Source of the DNA: Cryptomeria japonica
Lineage: Eukaryota > Streptophyta > Pinopsida > Cupressales > Cupressaceae
Assembly: GCF_030272615.1 (NCBI RefSeq)
Contig: NC_081415.1
Coordinates: 190,494,270-190,558,269, forward strand
Direction: 5' to 3'
DNA length: 64,000 nucleotides
Shown here: positions 44,817 to 58,063 of the stretch, in pieces
Layout of the letters: each line of letters begins with the position of its first letter
Numbering within the stretch: the first letter of the stretch is position 1
Position numbers and translations under genes: made by a program
The notes under the pieces: model-generated
Databases searched by the model: none
What the model saw: the letters and a program-made list of their open reading frames with translations, nothing else
What the model was told of the DNA's origin: nothing

Positions 44817-46022
44817 TGTAAAGTGGAAAATTGAACCCTAGTGATTCCCCACCTAGGAGAGAGAAAGGAAATCACTAGGATGATTTTCACTTGGGAGATA
44901 CTTTACATTCAAAAGAGGAGTTGAATTCACTAGATCCAAACCCTAGAGTGAATAAGGATCTAAATACTAAGTGAATTGCAAGGGTGCAATGCAATTTACC
45001 TTTTGTAAGTAGAAGAGTTGACTTGTTGACTATGTAGAAAATGAAGACAAAATGGGTGAAACAAGGAGCTGCCAATTTGGGATCATGTTGTAACTTTAGA
45101 TCTGAGGTATTTAGATTGATATGAACCTATCCTACAAACTTGGGGAAAATTCATCAGGACCGTGCGTAAGTTATACACGGTCCTCCAAAAAATTCATGAG
45201 TCGAAAAGGGTTTTTCCATCTCTACAAATGAATCCTAAATCTGCAATTACAATCGTGCACCTGCAACCTGCACATAGAAAAGAAGGGAAGAAGGGTTGTA
45301 GTTAGGGGTTTGCCTTAGTCAAACCCTGATTGAGGAATCAACCTTGAAAGAAATTAATTTCAAATGCTTAAATGTAAATAATGGAAATGTATACCTTGTA
45401 GATCTGCAATTGGTTGATGATGGTTATTTTGCTTCTTAATGTAATCGCAAGTGTTGCATAAAATGACATGTAACATGATAAAACCCTAATACACACATGC
45501 TTGCAAAGGAATGATGTAATGGTTCTCCAATGGATGAATGAAGAAGACATATGAAGAAGAAGATTTGATGGATGCTTGAAGACTTGAACACTTGATGACG
45601 ATAATGGAGACCTTCTGCTTATTTTCCTAAATTTTGCTTATGCAAGTGAGAGGACTATATCCCCTTTCATACTTTCCTTGGAGGGTTAATTATCCCTCAC
45701 CAAAGGTTGAAATAGGGGGGAATTTAATTCTTGAAAGATAAGTTAAGTCCAAGGGTCAGATGGACCCATTTTGGGGCCACACAAAGAGGGAGTACATGGG
45801 TGTCATGCCACTATCGTAAGGGGACAGGGGTGCCACACCATGGTCCTGCCCATTTTTTAGGCCTAAAATAGGGTCTAAACAAGTTGTAAAGTGTGGAAAT
45901 GAGGCCCAGTTCCATGGTGGAGGCATAGATGGATCCCGATCAAGCATGAGAGATGATATCACCAAGGTAAGGGGCCTAAAATGTGGTCAAAATTACAAGG
46001 GGTGCAATTTTATGATGCTACA
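44817..46022 (-). repeat. Gypsy-like LTR
   Basis: On the minus strand it starts TGTAGCATCATAAAATTGC and ends CACTTTACA. It is about 1.2 kb. The start matches the LTR-like starts at 34996 and 35290. It is followed by the primer-like site, so it acts as a 5' LTR, yet it is preceded by sequence that also precedes the LTR at 34996. Confidence 0.7.
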
Positions 46023-46293
46023 CTAAGGTTCACAGCCTTAGGAAAATATACAAAGGACTTGCAGTATTGAAACTCACTATCTCAAGGCAAGACACAAATG
46101 AGAGTAGTGATTTCCAAAAGGAACACACCTTCTTCTGACAAGTGCAGAGGGTCAATGAACTAAAATGAACAAGATCTCTTGATCATGAAATTATTCTTAA
46201 ACCACTGCATAAAGAAACTAATATCATGAAAAATACATATGACCTTAAATGTTGTCTCCAAGTTCTTCACAAAATATCTTTTCCACTTCTTAT
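46023..46293 (-). repeat. Gypsy-like 3' region, minus copy (part 1)
   Basis: Reverse-complement match to 34860-34990: AATTTCATGAT, GAGATCTTGTTCATTT, GAAGGTGTGTTCCTTT. An extra ~110 bases, absent at 34990, lie next to the LTR. It ends with CTTAT (46289-46293), the left duplication of the solo LTR. Confidence 0.72.
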
Positions 46294-48795
46294 TGGCATT
46301 GTGTTATCATTGATGTCAACCGGTATGGGAGATGTATGTGTAACATTGTCATTAATGCATATCGGATGTGATGTCTTCGATGTCACCTAGCCTAGCAAGT
46401 CACCGATACACATGTTAGTATTGACTTGTGTTGAAGAAATAAAGACTATAGACCAGTAAGTGACATGTTGGCAATGCATTGTTCCCAACCAACAAGAGAG
46501 CAAAATGTTGGGCTGTTGATTGTGATGAAGAGGCAAAATGTTACACAAATCACATCAACATCGGAGGTGAAGTATGTGTAGGCCACCAGTATGTTATGTG
46601 GATGTGAAATAATAGGACTCCCACCTGATAAAGTTGCACTCACCATGTGAAGAGATGAGTGACAGTGAATGTGCCCAACTAGATCATATGTTCCTATTTG
46701 AAGATATGCATGCCCAAATAGGGAAGCCATATTGGTACAATGTTGGATGCAGATGATAAGGATCCACTCCCACTGAAAAGTGGAGCTTATTATGCATGGA
46801 ATACATCATAGTCCTCCGAGATAAGTCATAAGAGTTAAAGGCAGGTGTTTGAAGGCTCACACTGGATGAACTGGTGAAACACTAAGTTGCCTTAGGTGCA
46901 TGAGATTAGAGATATGCATCAGATCAGCAAGGGTAGGCATGATGAGTTGCTAGTAAAAATAAGGAAGGATATGTTTGTCACTTTGACAAGCCATTTGATA
47001 GGACAATTGGTCTATTGATGAAGAAGCCAAGGTTGACCAGTTGCAGATAGAGAGTGCAACCTGATTGAAGATGGAGAAAGGTGTTGCCATAGATCTAGAC
47101 AGATGGAGACTATTGAAGGTTGATGACATGATGTCATCAAGGTGGTTACTAGTAAGTATATTCACTGGTAAAGCTGACAAGGTATAGAAGTGAAAGGCTT
47201 CCATCTATTGAAGATGTACATGAGGTAGGTTGGAAAGTATGCTGACCAGTTTGAGTGTTCCACTGGAAGAGAAGCAAAGTGCAAGGTTTATGGGAGACCG
47301 GTTAGGGTATAACCGACAGGGTTTGTGAACTGGTAGATTAACCTGATTGTGTGCTATTGTTCAGTGACCAAGTTAGACCGACATAGTGAGCCAAGGTGGA
47401 GATTGACAAAGGTGCCATGTGAAGGTGAAGTGGCATGCATGCACGACTTGTTGGCGACTGGTCCAACATTTAATGGTGACTGCAAAGATTGAGGAATGAA
47501 AGCAGAGGATTACAACTCAAGATCAAGGAAACAACAAAGATCCTGTACAGACTGATCTTCCAGATCGAAGTGGGTTAAGGAAACCACATCACACACGTGA
47601 TTGACCAAACACAAGGCCAAAAATCATGCTACATACGCCTAAATATAGAAGATGTGAATTGAAAGGTAAATAGTTGGGTGATGTTCACTGATGAAGTGTG
47701 GGTCATCGATCAAGGACATGAGATCTAATCAGATATGATGTGCCACAATGATCAAATATCAGATTGGATGCCAATTTAGTGCATGGCAAAAACCCTAGCA
47801 TGCAAATGTTTGAAATCATGTTTAGGCGGGAAAGTCCGGCTATAAGAGTGTGAGCCAAAGATGTAGTTGGTTCTTCTAGATGAGAGAGTGAGGTTAGTGA
47901 ATAGAGCCAATCAGTCAAGTTCTCAATGACAATTAGAGAAGAGACTGATTGTATGAGATAGAATCTGGTAGAAGAGTTCAACCGACAAGAGTGAGGTAAC
48001 CGATAGTCTTCCATTAAGTCTAATAGAGGAGTATACCAGTGGTGACTGACCCGATAGAGAATAGTCACAAAATATTGTAGAGAAGGTAAATTGAAAACCT
48101 ATAGTAATCAGATAGTAGACATCTGGATGAGTGAAGAAGATCGGTGGTGACTAGAAGCATTATGACAGAGAGGAAGGAGATCTGGCAAAGAGCAGAACCA
48201 ATAGAGAAGAAGAAGAAGAGACTAACCAATAAGGGCGTAGCAGTGAGTGAGTTGCAGTAGGAGATAAGGTTGTAGTAGTGAGAGGGTGAGTAGAGAACCG
48301 ATAGTGAATTGGATAGAGGAGAATTAGTGAAGAGACTTGCATAAGAGTTACAAAGTTATATTGTAACAAGGCTATCACTTTTGTAATTGATTATGTTCAT
48401 TGTAGATCACTAAGTTGGAGCTCGATGTATGGGTTGGTGCTCCTTGGGTTAGTGCCCTAAAATCAGCGATTGGTGCTCCTTGGGTTGGTTCCCTAAAGAA
48501 AAAGTGGTACTCCTTCATTTGGTGCCCTAAATGTTTCATTGTGAGGCTGGATTGGAGCAGTAGCCTCCGACAACATTTCTCACTGAGGTTTTTCCCATCT
48601 TGGTTTTTCCTCATACATCTAGTGTTATGAGATGTCCCTTTTATGTGTGGTTTCATTTTTACTATCCTCCTATCTAACCAGCATGTCTGCCTTATGTTAG
48701 ATCTGTTAAACAATATTTACACATAGGATAGAAGAGGGAAAATATTTGGAAACCACTAATTCACCCCCCCTCTGAGTGGCATCTTGTGTTCAACA
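46294..48795 (+). mobile_element. Long solo LTR (2.5 kb), copia type
   Basis: Starts TGGCATTGTGTTATCATTG, ends TGTGTTCAACA, flanked by CTTAT at 46289-46293 and 48796-48800. It contains ATCAGCGATTGGTGCTCCTT repeats near 48420-48530, a TTTTTCCCATCTTGG block, and CACCCCCCCTCTGAGTG near the end. Its usual TGTTGG start is shortened to TGG. It carries no coding sequence. Confidence 0.88.
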
Positions 48796-49150
48796 CTTAT
48801 AATTTACCAAATTTTCTTGTGCATCATTCAAATCCACTTCAAATCAATCCACATTCATCCCATACTCAACTCATACATCCCCACTCATATATATATATAC
48901 AAGATAATTCATTTCAACCCTAGTTGAGGTTGATCCACAAATAGAATAAATAATATTACATAAATTGGGCCACCTAGACCTATAATATCCATTGTGGTCC
49001 ACTCTAAGAGATAAAAGGGACCAAAACACATCACAACACATCCTTCCCAAATGATTCCAATGAATTGCACATGCTAACCCATCCTCAAAAGTTGACATCA
49101 AATGAAATGTGAAGAAACACAATGCAGCATGCCAACTAGTTGGCCCAAAA
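48796..49150 (-). repeat. Gypsy-like 3' region, minus copy (part 2)
   Basis: Reverse-complement match to 34480-34830 over about 350 bases with small changes. Continuity with part 1 is restored if the solo LTR and one CTTAT are disregarded. A TATATATATATA run at 48888-48899 is expanded relative to the plus copy. Confidence 0.78.
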
Positions 49151-49471
49151 TCATTCTCCAATGCACAAAACACAATGTGGATCTACACACGCCATAGTGA
49201 GACCCATATCAACATCAAAACTAAACCACCAAAACATATATGTACCAAAATGGCATTATCCAACTGAAAACCAACCCAACTGACATTAAAAAAACTTTGA
49301 AAATCATAAATTCACCTGGCAATCAAACCATTACTAGAAAACTAAACTATAATACTACACAAACCAAATCTGCATGTCCTCCAAGCCACAAGACTGGAAA
49401 GCTTATATCACAGAACCACCAAGCATTCTCCAAACCAGTTCTAATAGACTTCCACTATCATAAATAACAAC
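49151..49471. other. Unassigned non-coding sequence
   Basis: A/C-rich. No ORF with similarity and no LTR end. It is probably the continuation of the gypsy-like internal region. Confidence 0.35.
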
Positions 49472-51249
49472 TCTTAGCAACAATGTGACAAACTGAGAGG
49501 GGGTTGAATCAGTTTGCCCAAAAACATACTGCAACTTGAACCACAAATCAGATCTGATAATTAATAGTTTAAAGAATGAAACAACACCACATCAATAACA
49601 CACATAACACCAAGATTTTTGAGGTGGAAAATCCAGTTAAGGGGAAAACCATGGTGGGAACCTACCCATAATGAGATAATACCCTACTAGGAGTAAGTGA
49701 AATATTACAATGGGGAATGCACATGCATTCAGGTACACTGTCTAGATCTCACTACTCAAATTACAAGAAACCTAGAAAGACTACAACCCTTAAGGAAGGC
49801 TCACTACCTTATAGAAATTATTGCTGACTTTAAAAAGCATTCAGACAAACAATCTAGATTACATGAACTGTGAAAGTAGCATCTCCATATACCTTAGTAC
49901 AGTTCTGATTAAGCTCATTGTCAAATCTTCTCTACAACACACTTCTTCACATAACTTCACACAACTTACCTGCTACTGATTAACCTTGCTATCAAGGAAG
50001 TTATGGTGGTATTGGCCCTTATTGCTAGGGTTCACTTCTTAGAGGAAATAGTTCTTTCATAGAACCAACCATATTTTCTAGAATTCAAAGCAATAGTCAT
50101 AGGTCTAGGCTCTTTTATGGCAAGTAAGCACTCTAGGAGGATAGGTTCATACACAAAAACTCACATGCCTTCCTGACATGAAATAAAGGCTAGGAGACTC
50201 CTATTTGTACACTGTACCCTGAGTTGGACACACGTTATGCGCCCCTTCTCCAATGCCCATGCCAACCAATGACGTTAACCTTTATTCCTTTGTGCCCTCT
50301 AAATTCCTATATTTCCTCCCATGCCCATAGCCCACCAAGCCACCTTCTTCTTCTTCCTTGAGTGATCTCCATGCACCTTTCAAGTCTCTCATAAATGACT
50401 TATATAACCTTTTAAGGGGTGGTTTCAAAACCATCACACCCTTTCAAAAAAGATCATCTTTATTTGCCCTTTCATAAATATAATTATTCCTCTCTTTAAG
50501 AGAGTATTCATTAACATTCTTTATTAATATTTATTTAAACCAAAGGATTAAATATCGCTTATTTTTTTCTCCCTTTTTAATTCAAAAAGGCTTATTTCAT
50601 AACTTTATCTTCTCTTGGTTCCGAGTTTTATGTAATTATGTAATGATGTTTTAAGCTGAGCCCATCCGGTGGGTTCATTTTGGCTTTTTGAAGTGATCAG
50701 GCACTTTTTTATGCTTTTCTGTTCTCCTACTTTGTAAAAGGTTCGGGTACCTTTCAAATACCTATTTTTACTTAATCAAAACTTTATCTTCCCTTGGAGA
50801 AAAATTCACATAATATAGATTACTAGAATCATCAGCATCTCTCTATCGGAGCTCAAGAACACCAATAAAACTGACTATCAACCTGAAAGATTCACTTGTG
50901 GATTTCCAAATCATGAAGCAATCAAACTAAGGACATGCATCAACATCCAGGATACATCCCACACATCTGCAACTAAAGATATTACAATTCTAGAGCAATA
51001 TGGAGCACAAACCAGAATACTGAATAACATCTTTAATACCAGACCTTATAACTCAATCAAATAAGCATGTGGACCATTGAAACTTCTATCGAATCAACTA
51101 GAGATAAGTATCGCAAACCCCATTAAATCGCATCAACTCATCTACAACATGCACGCTAAACCAACTCATTCAATTTGTTTGCAACACTAGAATACACATA
51201 AGAATATGTTGACATCAATGCCAACACTATTCCAGCAAACTTCCCAACA
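49472..51249 (-). repeat. Element C 3' LTR
   Basis: Starts TCTTAGCAACAATGTG (TG mutated to TC), with CTGAGAGGGGGTTGAATCAG, GAAAACCATGGTGGGAACC and GAATGCACATGCATTCAGG (a variant of the conserved palindrome). Ends CTTCCCAACA at 51249, next to the polypurine tract. About 1.78 kb. Confidence 0.82.
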
Positions 51250-51262
51250 ATATCCCTCTTTG
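51250..51262 (-). promoter_or_regulatory. Element C polypurine tract
   Basis: The minus strand reads CCAAAGAGGGATAT in a CATCAATG context directly before the LTR. CAGGGGGAGTAG lies upstream near 51511-51522. Confidence 0.75.
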
Positions 51263-51596
51263 GCATTGATGGAAATATATGTGTGAAAAAAAATCAATGC
51301 AAAGAAAGAAATCAACTCACAATAATCTCCCTCAAAATCACAAGGACTAGTTCCCCTTTTGACAAACAACACAAATCTCAAAATTCTCTTCTCTCGCATA
51401 GAATTTCTCTCTCCCTTTAACATCAATGACAAAGGCTCAGGAATCAAGATTCTCTCCCCCTTAGCTTCATAAATCTATACATCTAAACCATTGAACACCA
51501 AGATTGACTACTCCCCCTGAGTAGCAACCTCACTCATCAATTTGGATCACAAAATATCTCTATGAAGTTCATTGGACCGATGCAAATCCATGCATC

Positions 51597-53200
51597 TTAG
51601 CTCTCATGAGAAGGGGCAATCACCCCTAACTTCTCTCTGAGATACTCAAAAGTATCTTTATGCAAAGGCTTCATAAAGATGTCTGCAGTATGTTCCTTTG
51701 TAGATACATACTCCAATCCAACTTCTCTCTCATTCACCTTCTCTCTCAAGAAATGAAACTTGATTGATATATGCTTTGTTTTGGAATGCAACACCGAATT
51801 CTTTGAAATATTAATAGCACTTTAGTTATCATAGTATAGAGAAATGTTCTTATCATAAATAAATCCTATATCCTTTAACATCTACTTCATCAAAATTAAT
51901 TGAGTGGAATTGCTAGCAATAGCAATGTATTCAACCTCTGTTATAGATAAAGAAATAGTATTATGCTTCTTACTTTCCCAAGAGACCAACTTCTTACCCA
52001 AAAAGAATGCATCACTAGTAGTGCTCTTTCAGTCATCAACATCACCTACCCAATTAGCATCTGTAAAAGAACTCAAAGTAAAGTAATCATTCTTAGGATA
52101 GCACAAACCAAAATCAACTATCCCTTTCAAATATCTGAATATCCTTTTTATAGGAGTGACATGACATTTCTTAGGATTAGCTTGAAATCTAGCAACATGA
52201 CACACATCATTCATTATATCAAGTCTAGTTTGAGTCAAATACAACAATCCACCAATCATAGATTTATATTCGATCTGATTAGCTTTCAAAAAATCATCAT
52301 CCTTTGTCAACTTACATCTGGTCATCATAGGTGTACCAATTGGTTTAGAGTCCTCAAAACCAAATTTCTACAACAATTCCTTCAAGTACTTAGACTGAGA
52401 TATGAAAATATCTTTATCCAACTGATTAATTTGTAATCCCATAAACAATTTCATCTCACCAATCATAGATATCTCAAACTCATTCTACATCTCTTAAGAA
52501 AATTTCTTACATAGGTAATCATTTCCTCCAAATATAATGTCATCAATAAAAACTTCAACAATTAAAATGTTATCATGGTCAATTTGAAATAAAAATTATT
52601 GTTAGCAGTACCTTTATTGAATCCAAGCTTCACCAAATACTTATCCAATCTTCCATACCAGACAATGGGGGCTTACTTCAACCCATACAATGCTTTCTTC
52701 AATCAACAAACCATGTACTTTTCATCTATCAGCTAAAATCTATTTGGTTACTCAATGTAGACTTCTTCCAATTCACCATTAAGAAAGGCTGATTTGACAT
52801 CCATCTGATGAACCTTGAAATATTTGTGAGAAACATAGGCAATAAATAGTCTAAAAACTTCAATTCTAGCCACCAGAGCAAAAGTTCCTCATAATCAATT
52901 CCTTCCATCTGTGAATAACCCTTACAAAAAAGTCTAGCTTTATTTTGAACAACTTCACCCTGTTCATTCCACTTATTCTGAAATAACCATTTAGTTCCAA
53001 TTACATTTTTATCCTTAGGTCTAGGAATAAGAATCCATGTATCATTTTTTTCTCAATCTGATTCAATTCTTCTTCCATAGCTTTAATCTAATTTTCATCT
53101 TTACATGCTTCATCAACATTTTTACGTTCAATCTTAGAAATCAAACTAATTTCTTCAACAAGTCTTCTCCTAGTCATCACACCTTTATTCTTATCACCAA
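51597..53200 (-). pseudogene. Element C reverse transcriptase and RNase H
   Basis: Copia RT-RH in many short frames. GTKWLFQNK-like and [10 protein letters not shown] blocks lie near 52960-53050, [18 protein letters not shown] near 52740-52805, and YGLK.AP with a stop near 52680. The catalytic motif is FIDD near 52540-52555 instead of the usual YVDD/FVDD. KSMIGGLLYLTQTRLDIMND and RYLKGIVDFGL lie at 52328-52029. RNase H follows with HSKTKHISIKFHFLREKV and ADIFMKPLHKDTFEYL (51794-51597). It has more stops and frameshifts than element A. Confidence 0.88.
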
Positions 53201-53530
53201 TAATCTGATTCTATAAATGATTCGAGCTCACATACCTGGGAGTTTTAGGATTTTCTTGAATTTCAATCTCTTGAACTCTTTCTTCTACACAAGCATTTGC
53301 ACCTTTCTCTTCATTCTTTTATTTTTTTGGATCAATTTCAACTTGAATTTGGGTTTGCACTTGTTTTCCTTTATCATAATTGTCATCCTAGTCATCAGAA
53401 TCATATTCGTAAGATTTGATTTGTCTTACGTTACCTTCATCAACCTTCACATTAGTGCTTTCAACTATCTTTCTCAATCTTTTATTATAACACTAGTAGA
53501 CCTTACTTCTAGTAGAATAACCAAGAAAAA

Positions 53531-54040
53531 TTACTCATCACATCTAGCATCAAACTTTCCAATATATTCATCTCTTTTGATATAGTATCTACTTCCAAAA
53601 ATTCTAAAATATCTAATAGTAGGGGCATGACCAAACCATAACTCATAAGGATTCTTACCAATATCAACCTTAACATTTACCCAATTAAGAGTGTATACTG
53701 TAGTACTCACATCTTGTCTCCAATACACATGCAAAAAATTTCCTTCAATCATCATGGTTCTAGTAGCTTCTTGAATTGTTCTATTCTTCCTTTCTACAAC
53801 ACCATTATGTTGTGGTGTCCTAGGAGCATATACTTGTCTCTTAACTCCACACTCTTTGAAATATTCATTCAACTCACTGGAAGTAAATTCTCCAGCTCTG
53901 TCAGATCTCAGAAACTTTAGCTTCAATCCAATATCAGTTTCAACCATAGCTTTGAAAATATTGAACTTCTCCAATGCTTCAGACTTCTCCCTTAAGAAGG
54001 TAACCCGCATCATTCTTGAATAATAATCAATCAACAACAT
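53531..54040 (-). pseudogene. Element C integrase, cut by element E
   Basis: A 169-codon frame beginning inside the integrase core (LLIDYYSRMMRVTFLREKSE, with the second catalytic Asp). It continues through LRSDRAGEFTSSELNEYF, where the catalytic Glu sits in a GEF context with G changed to A before it. APRTPQHNGVVERKNRTIQE and the C-terminal NPYELWFGHAPTIRYFRIFG follow. The upstream half, gag and the 5' LTR are displaced beyond the window because element E inserted at 54045. Confidence 0.9.
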
Positions 54041-54045
54041 GAAAT

Positions 54046-54821
54046 TGTTAGCAAGAACAATGAAAGAAAACTAAGAGGAGAAGTGAACCAGTTTTCACCG
54101 GATTAAACAATTTAAGCATAATATTAGATCTGATCAACTACAACAAGAATAAAGATAACAACAACACACATAACGCCAAGCTTTTTACTGTGTAAAATTT
54201 GGCTAAGGGAAAACCACGGTGGGAACCTACCTACAATGAGATAATACTCTACAATAGTATGTGTAGATATTACAATGGGGAATGCACATGCATTTAGGCA
54301 CACTTCTTAGAGATCACTTCTCAAAATATAATGACCCAGAAGGCTACAACCTTTAGGCAAGGTTCACTACCTTACAACAATATTCGGACTACAATCTGGT
54401 TAAGATGAATTGAAAGAATATCATCTCCTAATGCCTAATGACGGTTCCGGTTAAGCTCATTTGTTTGCTCTACAATAATCTTTGCTCAATACACCACACC
54501 AAAATATTAATTCTCTTATTCATACATACACCACTCTCTGATAATGCAGACACAACACTGATACCTGAATTACATGAATATAACACCTATTTATACAGAT
54601 CATCAACCTTCACTACAAGTTTGGCCAAACCCTCAACACCTAACTACAAAATTACATCACACGATACATAAATCAACCACCAAACCAATACAATAATATA
54701 GAAAATATAGCATGAACCCATTTCAAATCCTCCAACACACAACACCATCATAAATGTCACCAATATCAACCGCAACGCGTTACACCACTAAAAATACTGC
54801 ATAACATGAAGAATATCACTG
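54046..54821 (-). repeat. Element E 3' LTR, first part
   Basis: Starts TGTTAGCAAGAACAATG with CTAAGAGGAGAAGTGAACCAG, preceded by GAAAT (54041-54045), the presumed target duplication whose partner lies outside the window. Interrupted at 54821 by element D and resumed at 61531. Confidence 0.8.
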
Positions 54822-55878
54822 TGTTGGGTCCCAAAGACAACTGAGAGGGGGGGGTGAATCATTTGTCTATTAATTTCAAACCTAAAACAAACTTAACCAA
54901 ACTTAATGCACAATACCAGCAAACCAAACTTTTATGTCGGTAAATAGTTTAACAGTTAACTATAGTACCGGTAAAGTTTAATGCATGAAACAGAAAGACA
55001 AATAACATCCACAACACATAACACAAATATTTGTACGTGGAAACCCTGTAAGGGAAAAACCCATGGTGGGAAACTTTACCCACAATCAAATGATACTACT
55101 GTAGATAGTATGTGCATACAATATGGAGTTTGCACATGCAGAAAGGCCAACTGCCTAGAGCTCACTACTCAATCACAAAATAGGAGTCACACTGATTACA
55201 ATTGGATGGTTAAATCCAATGATAATGTACTGCTCAAAATAGCATCTTCATATGCTGGATTCATTACCGGTTAAGCTCTGATTGTCTTCTTCATACCTTC
55301 ATTGAATCTTCAAATGATATGTACATGTATAGCTCTTCTTATATTCACATATACCTTAATACATTCCCCTTTTTACACCCTCTGCCTAATCTCACAAATG
55401 AGATCTTACATATATACCAAAACCTAAGACCAAATGTGTAGGTTGTCTCACTAAAGATATTACAATAAAATTATTTACAAATTAATCAATATGTGATGCA
55501 TCATGTCGGTTCAATGCATTTACAATAATTAACAAATCATCTTAACAATGTGTCGTGCTGATCTTGAATGAATAATGCTTGCCGGTGCATAACCTAGACC
55601 TATTTGTTGGTAACAACAAATATGCAAACTTGATTAGATCAATGACCAAATCACCAAAACAAAGTGTCCAAACAATTTCTTCGACATAACCAAGTAATCT
55701 TCAAGTCATTCTTAGTGCTAGTGAGCAATATAACCTACCGATGAACCAGATACCGGTGACTATGCATAAGTCACTGAACTTGTTGATGAATATAGCCAAG
55801 AATCTCCAAGTACTAATAAGTGTTGACAAGTGTTGACATCAATGACAAAAATAGTGCAACACATCCAAAATACCAAGA
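54822..55878 (-). repeat. Element D 3' LTR
   Basis: Plus strand TGTTGGGTCCCAAAGACAAC with CTGAGAGGGGGGGGTGAATC. The palindrome region reads TTTGCACATGCAGAAAGGCC (55131). It ends ATACCAAGA at the polypurine tract (CCCCATTTGGCATTGATGGC), with the last C changed to G. Confidence 0.9.
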
Positions 55879-56289
55879 ATCTCCCCATTTGGCATTGATG
55901 GCAACACAAGATGGAAAAACCATCTAAGTGCCAAAATTGAAATGCAAAAAACCAAAAACCAACAATCTCCAAAAGAGATCATTAACCAGAAATTAAAATA
56001 CAGATAGAGAGTAGAAATATCTCCCCCAAAGAATAATGTCTCCCTAAAATATAATGTGTTCTTCCATAGATATCTCTTCCCCTTTGACATCAAATGCCAA
56101 AGCAATACAAAAAAAGATTCAAACATTTCATAGAACTTATCACAAAATACCAACTTATCAATTTATCCAGCTACTCCCCCTGAGAAGTAGCTCTCCTCAT
56201 CAAAGATAGAAAAAAGTTTCTTTGGTAATTCTGTCAGTTTGATGCCAATCATCAGCTGTCTAAGTTTCTACCGATGGGGGTATAACCCC

Positions 56290-57844
56290 AAGCTACTTTC
56301 TGAGATATTCAAAAGTTTCCTTAGGCAAAGGCTTAGTAAAAATATCCACAATCTGCTCTTTAGTATTCACATAAACCAACTTCACTTCTTTTGCTTCAAC
56401 ATTCTCTTTCAAAAATTTGAATTTGATAGAAACATGTTTAGTTTTTTAGTGAAATATCAGATTCTTAGATATATCAACTATTGCCATACTATCAGAGTAA
56501 ATTGTTATAGGTTCTTTTCTTTTTACCTTTATGTCTTTCAACATTTGCTTAATCCATAATATCTGGGAACAATTAGTTGTTGCTGCAACATATTCTTATT
56601 CTGCTATTAATAAAGATGTGTAGCTCTACCTCTTTCTCAACCAAGAAATTAACCTACTACCAAGAAAGAATTCTCTATCGGTGGTGCTCTTTATGTCATC
56701 TACATCTCCTTCCCAATTAGCATATGTATATGCATATAAATCAAAATTTTCATCTTTAGGATACCATCAACCAAGATTTGTTGTGCCTTGAAGATATCGG
56801 AAAATCCTTTTCACTGTTGATTCATAATTTTCTTTAGGATTACTCTGAAATCTTGAAACAATAATATTGCATTCATAATATTAGGTCTTGTTTGTGTCAA
56901 ATACAATAAACCTCCTATCATAGACTTGTATGTAGTCAAATTAACAAGTGTTGATTCATCCTTTAATGATAGTTTATCAGTTGTAGTCATAGGTGTACTT
57001 ACCGGTTTAGAGTTTTCCATGCCAAATTTCTTTAGTAATTCCTTTAAGTACTTTGATTGACTTATGAATATACCTTTGTCAGTCTGTGAAATCTGCAATC
57101 CTAAAAATAATTTTATCTCCCCAATCATAGACATTTCAAATACTTCCTACATCTTATTAGAAAAGTCTTTACATAATCCATCTTCTCCTCCAAAAATTAT
57201 ATCATTAAAAAAAACTTCTATAACCAAGATGTCATCATTTATCACTTTGAAATATAGATTGTTGTCAGCATTACCTTTAGTGTAACCAATTTTCAAAACA
57301 TATTTGTCCAATCTAGCATACCAAGCTCTAGGAGCTTGCTTTAATCCATATAAAGCTTTCCTTAACCTGCAAACCATATCTTTGTCATTTGTTAATGAAA
57401 ATCCATCAATTTGTTCAATGTAAACTTCCTCTTCAAGATCACCATTCAGAAATGCACATTTAACATCCATTTGATATACTTTATAGTTCTTGTGTGCTGC
57501 AAAAGCTAAGAATAATCTGACTGCTTGAATTCTAGCTACCAGTGCAAAGGTTTCATTATAATCAACTCCTTCTTTCTGTGAATATCCCTTAACACTAATC
57601 TTGCTTTGTTCCTGATTACCTTACCATCTTCATTAAGTTTATTTCTGAATACCCATTTAGTTCCAATTACATTTTTGTTCATAGGTTGGGGAACCAATGT
57701 CCATGTGTTATTATTTTCAATTTGTTCCAATTCATCTTCCATAACTTTAATCCAATATTTATCTTCACATGCCTCATTAACTGATGCTAGTTCAATTTGA
57801 GAAATAAGACATACATCTTCATTTTCTAGTCTTTCTCTAGTCAT
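56290..57844 (-). pseudogene. Element D reverse transcriptase and RNase H
   Basis: 57844-57536 has the [20 protein letters not shown] block. 57470-57147 has MDVKCAFLNGDLEEEVYIEQ and YGLKQAPRAWYARL. The catalytic motif near 57200-57212 reads FFND, so the first of the two catalytic aspartates is Asn, which should abolish activity. 57134-56811 continues with QTDKGIFISQSKYLKELLKKFG and KSMIGGLLYLTQTRPNIMNA. RNase H remnants lie at 56800-56290 with stops. Further frame breaks are near 57145, 57500 and 56870. Confidence 0.9.
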
Positions 57845-58063
57845 AACACCTTGATATTTGTTCCCAATTATCTGATTTTTAGAGTGATTCAGTCTTACAT
57901 ATTGGGGTATTTTTGCTTGCTCCTATTCTTCAGTCATCGTGGAATCTTCAGATGATGCTAGTGTGACTGGATCAACATTCTATACCAGTGTACTCATTTT
58001 AGGTTCATTTGATATTATCTCTATTGCCAGTTCAAAGTCCATGTACCTTTAATTACCTCTAAA

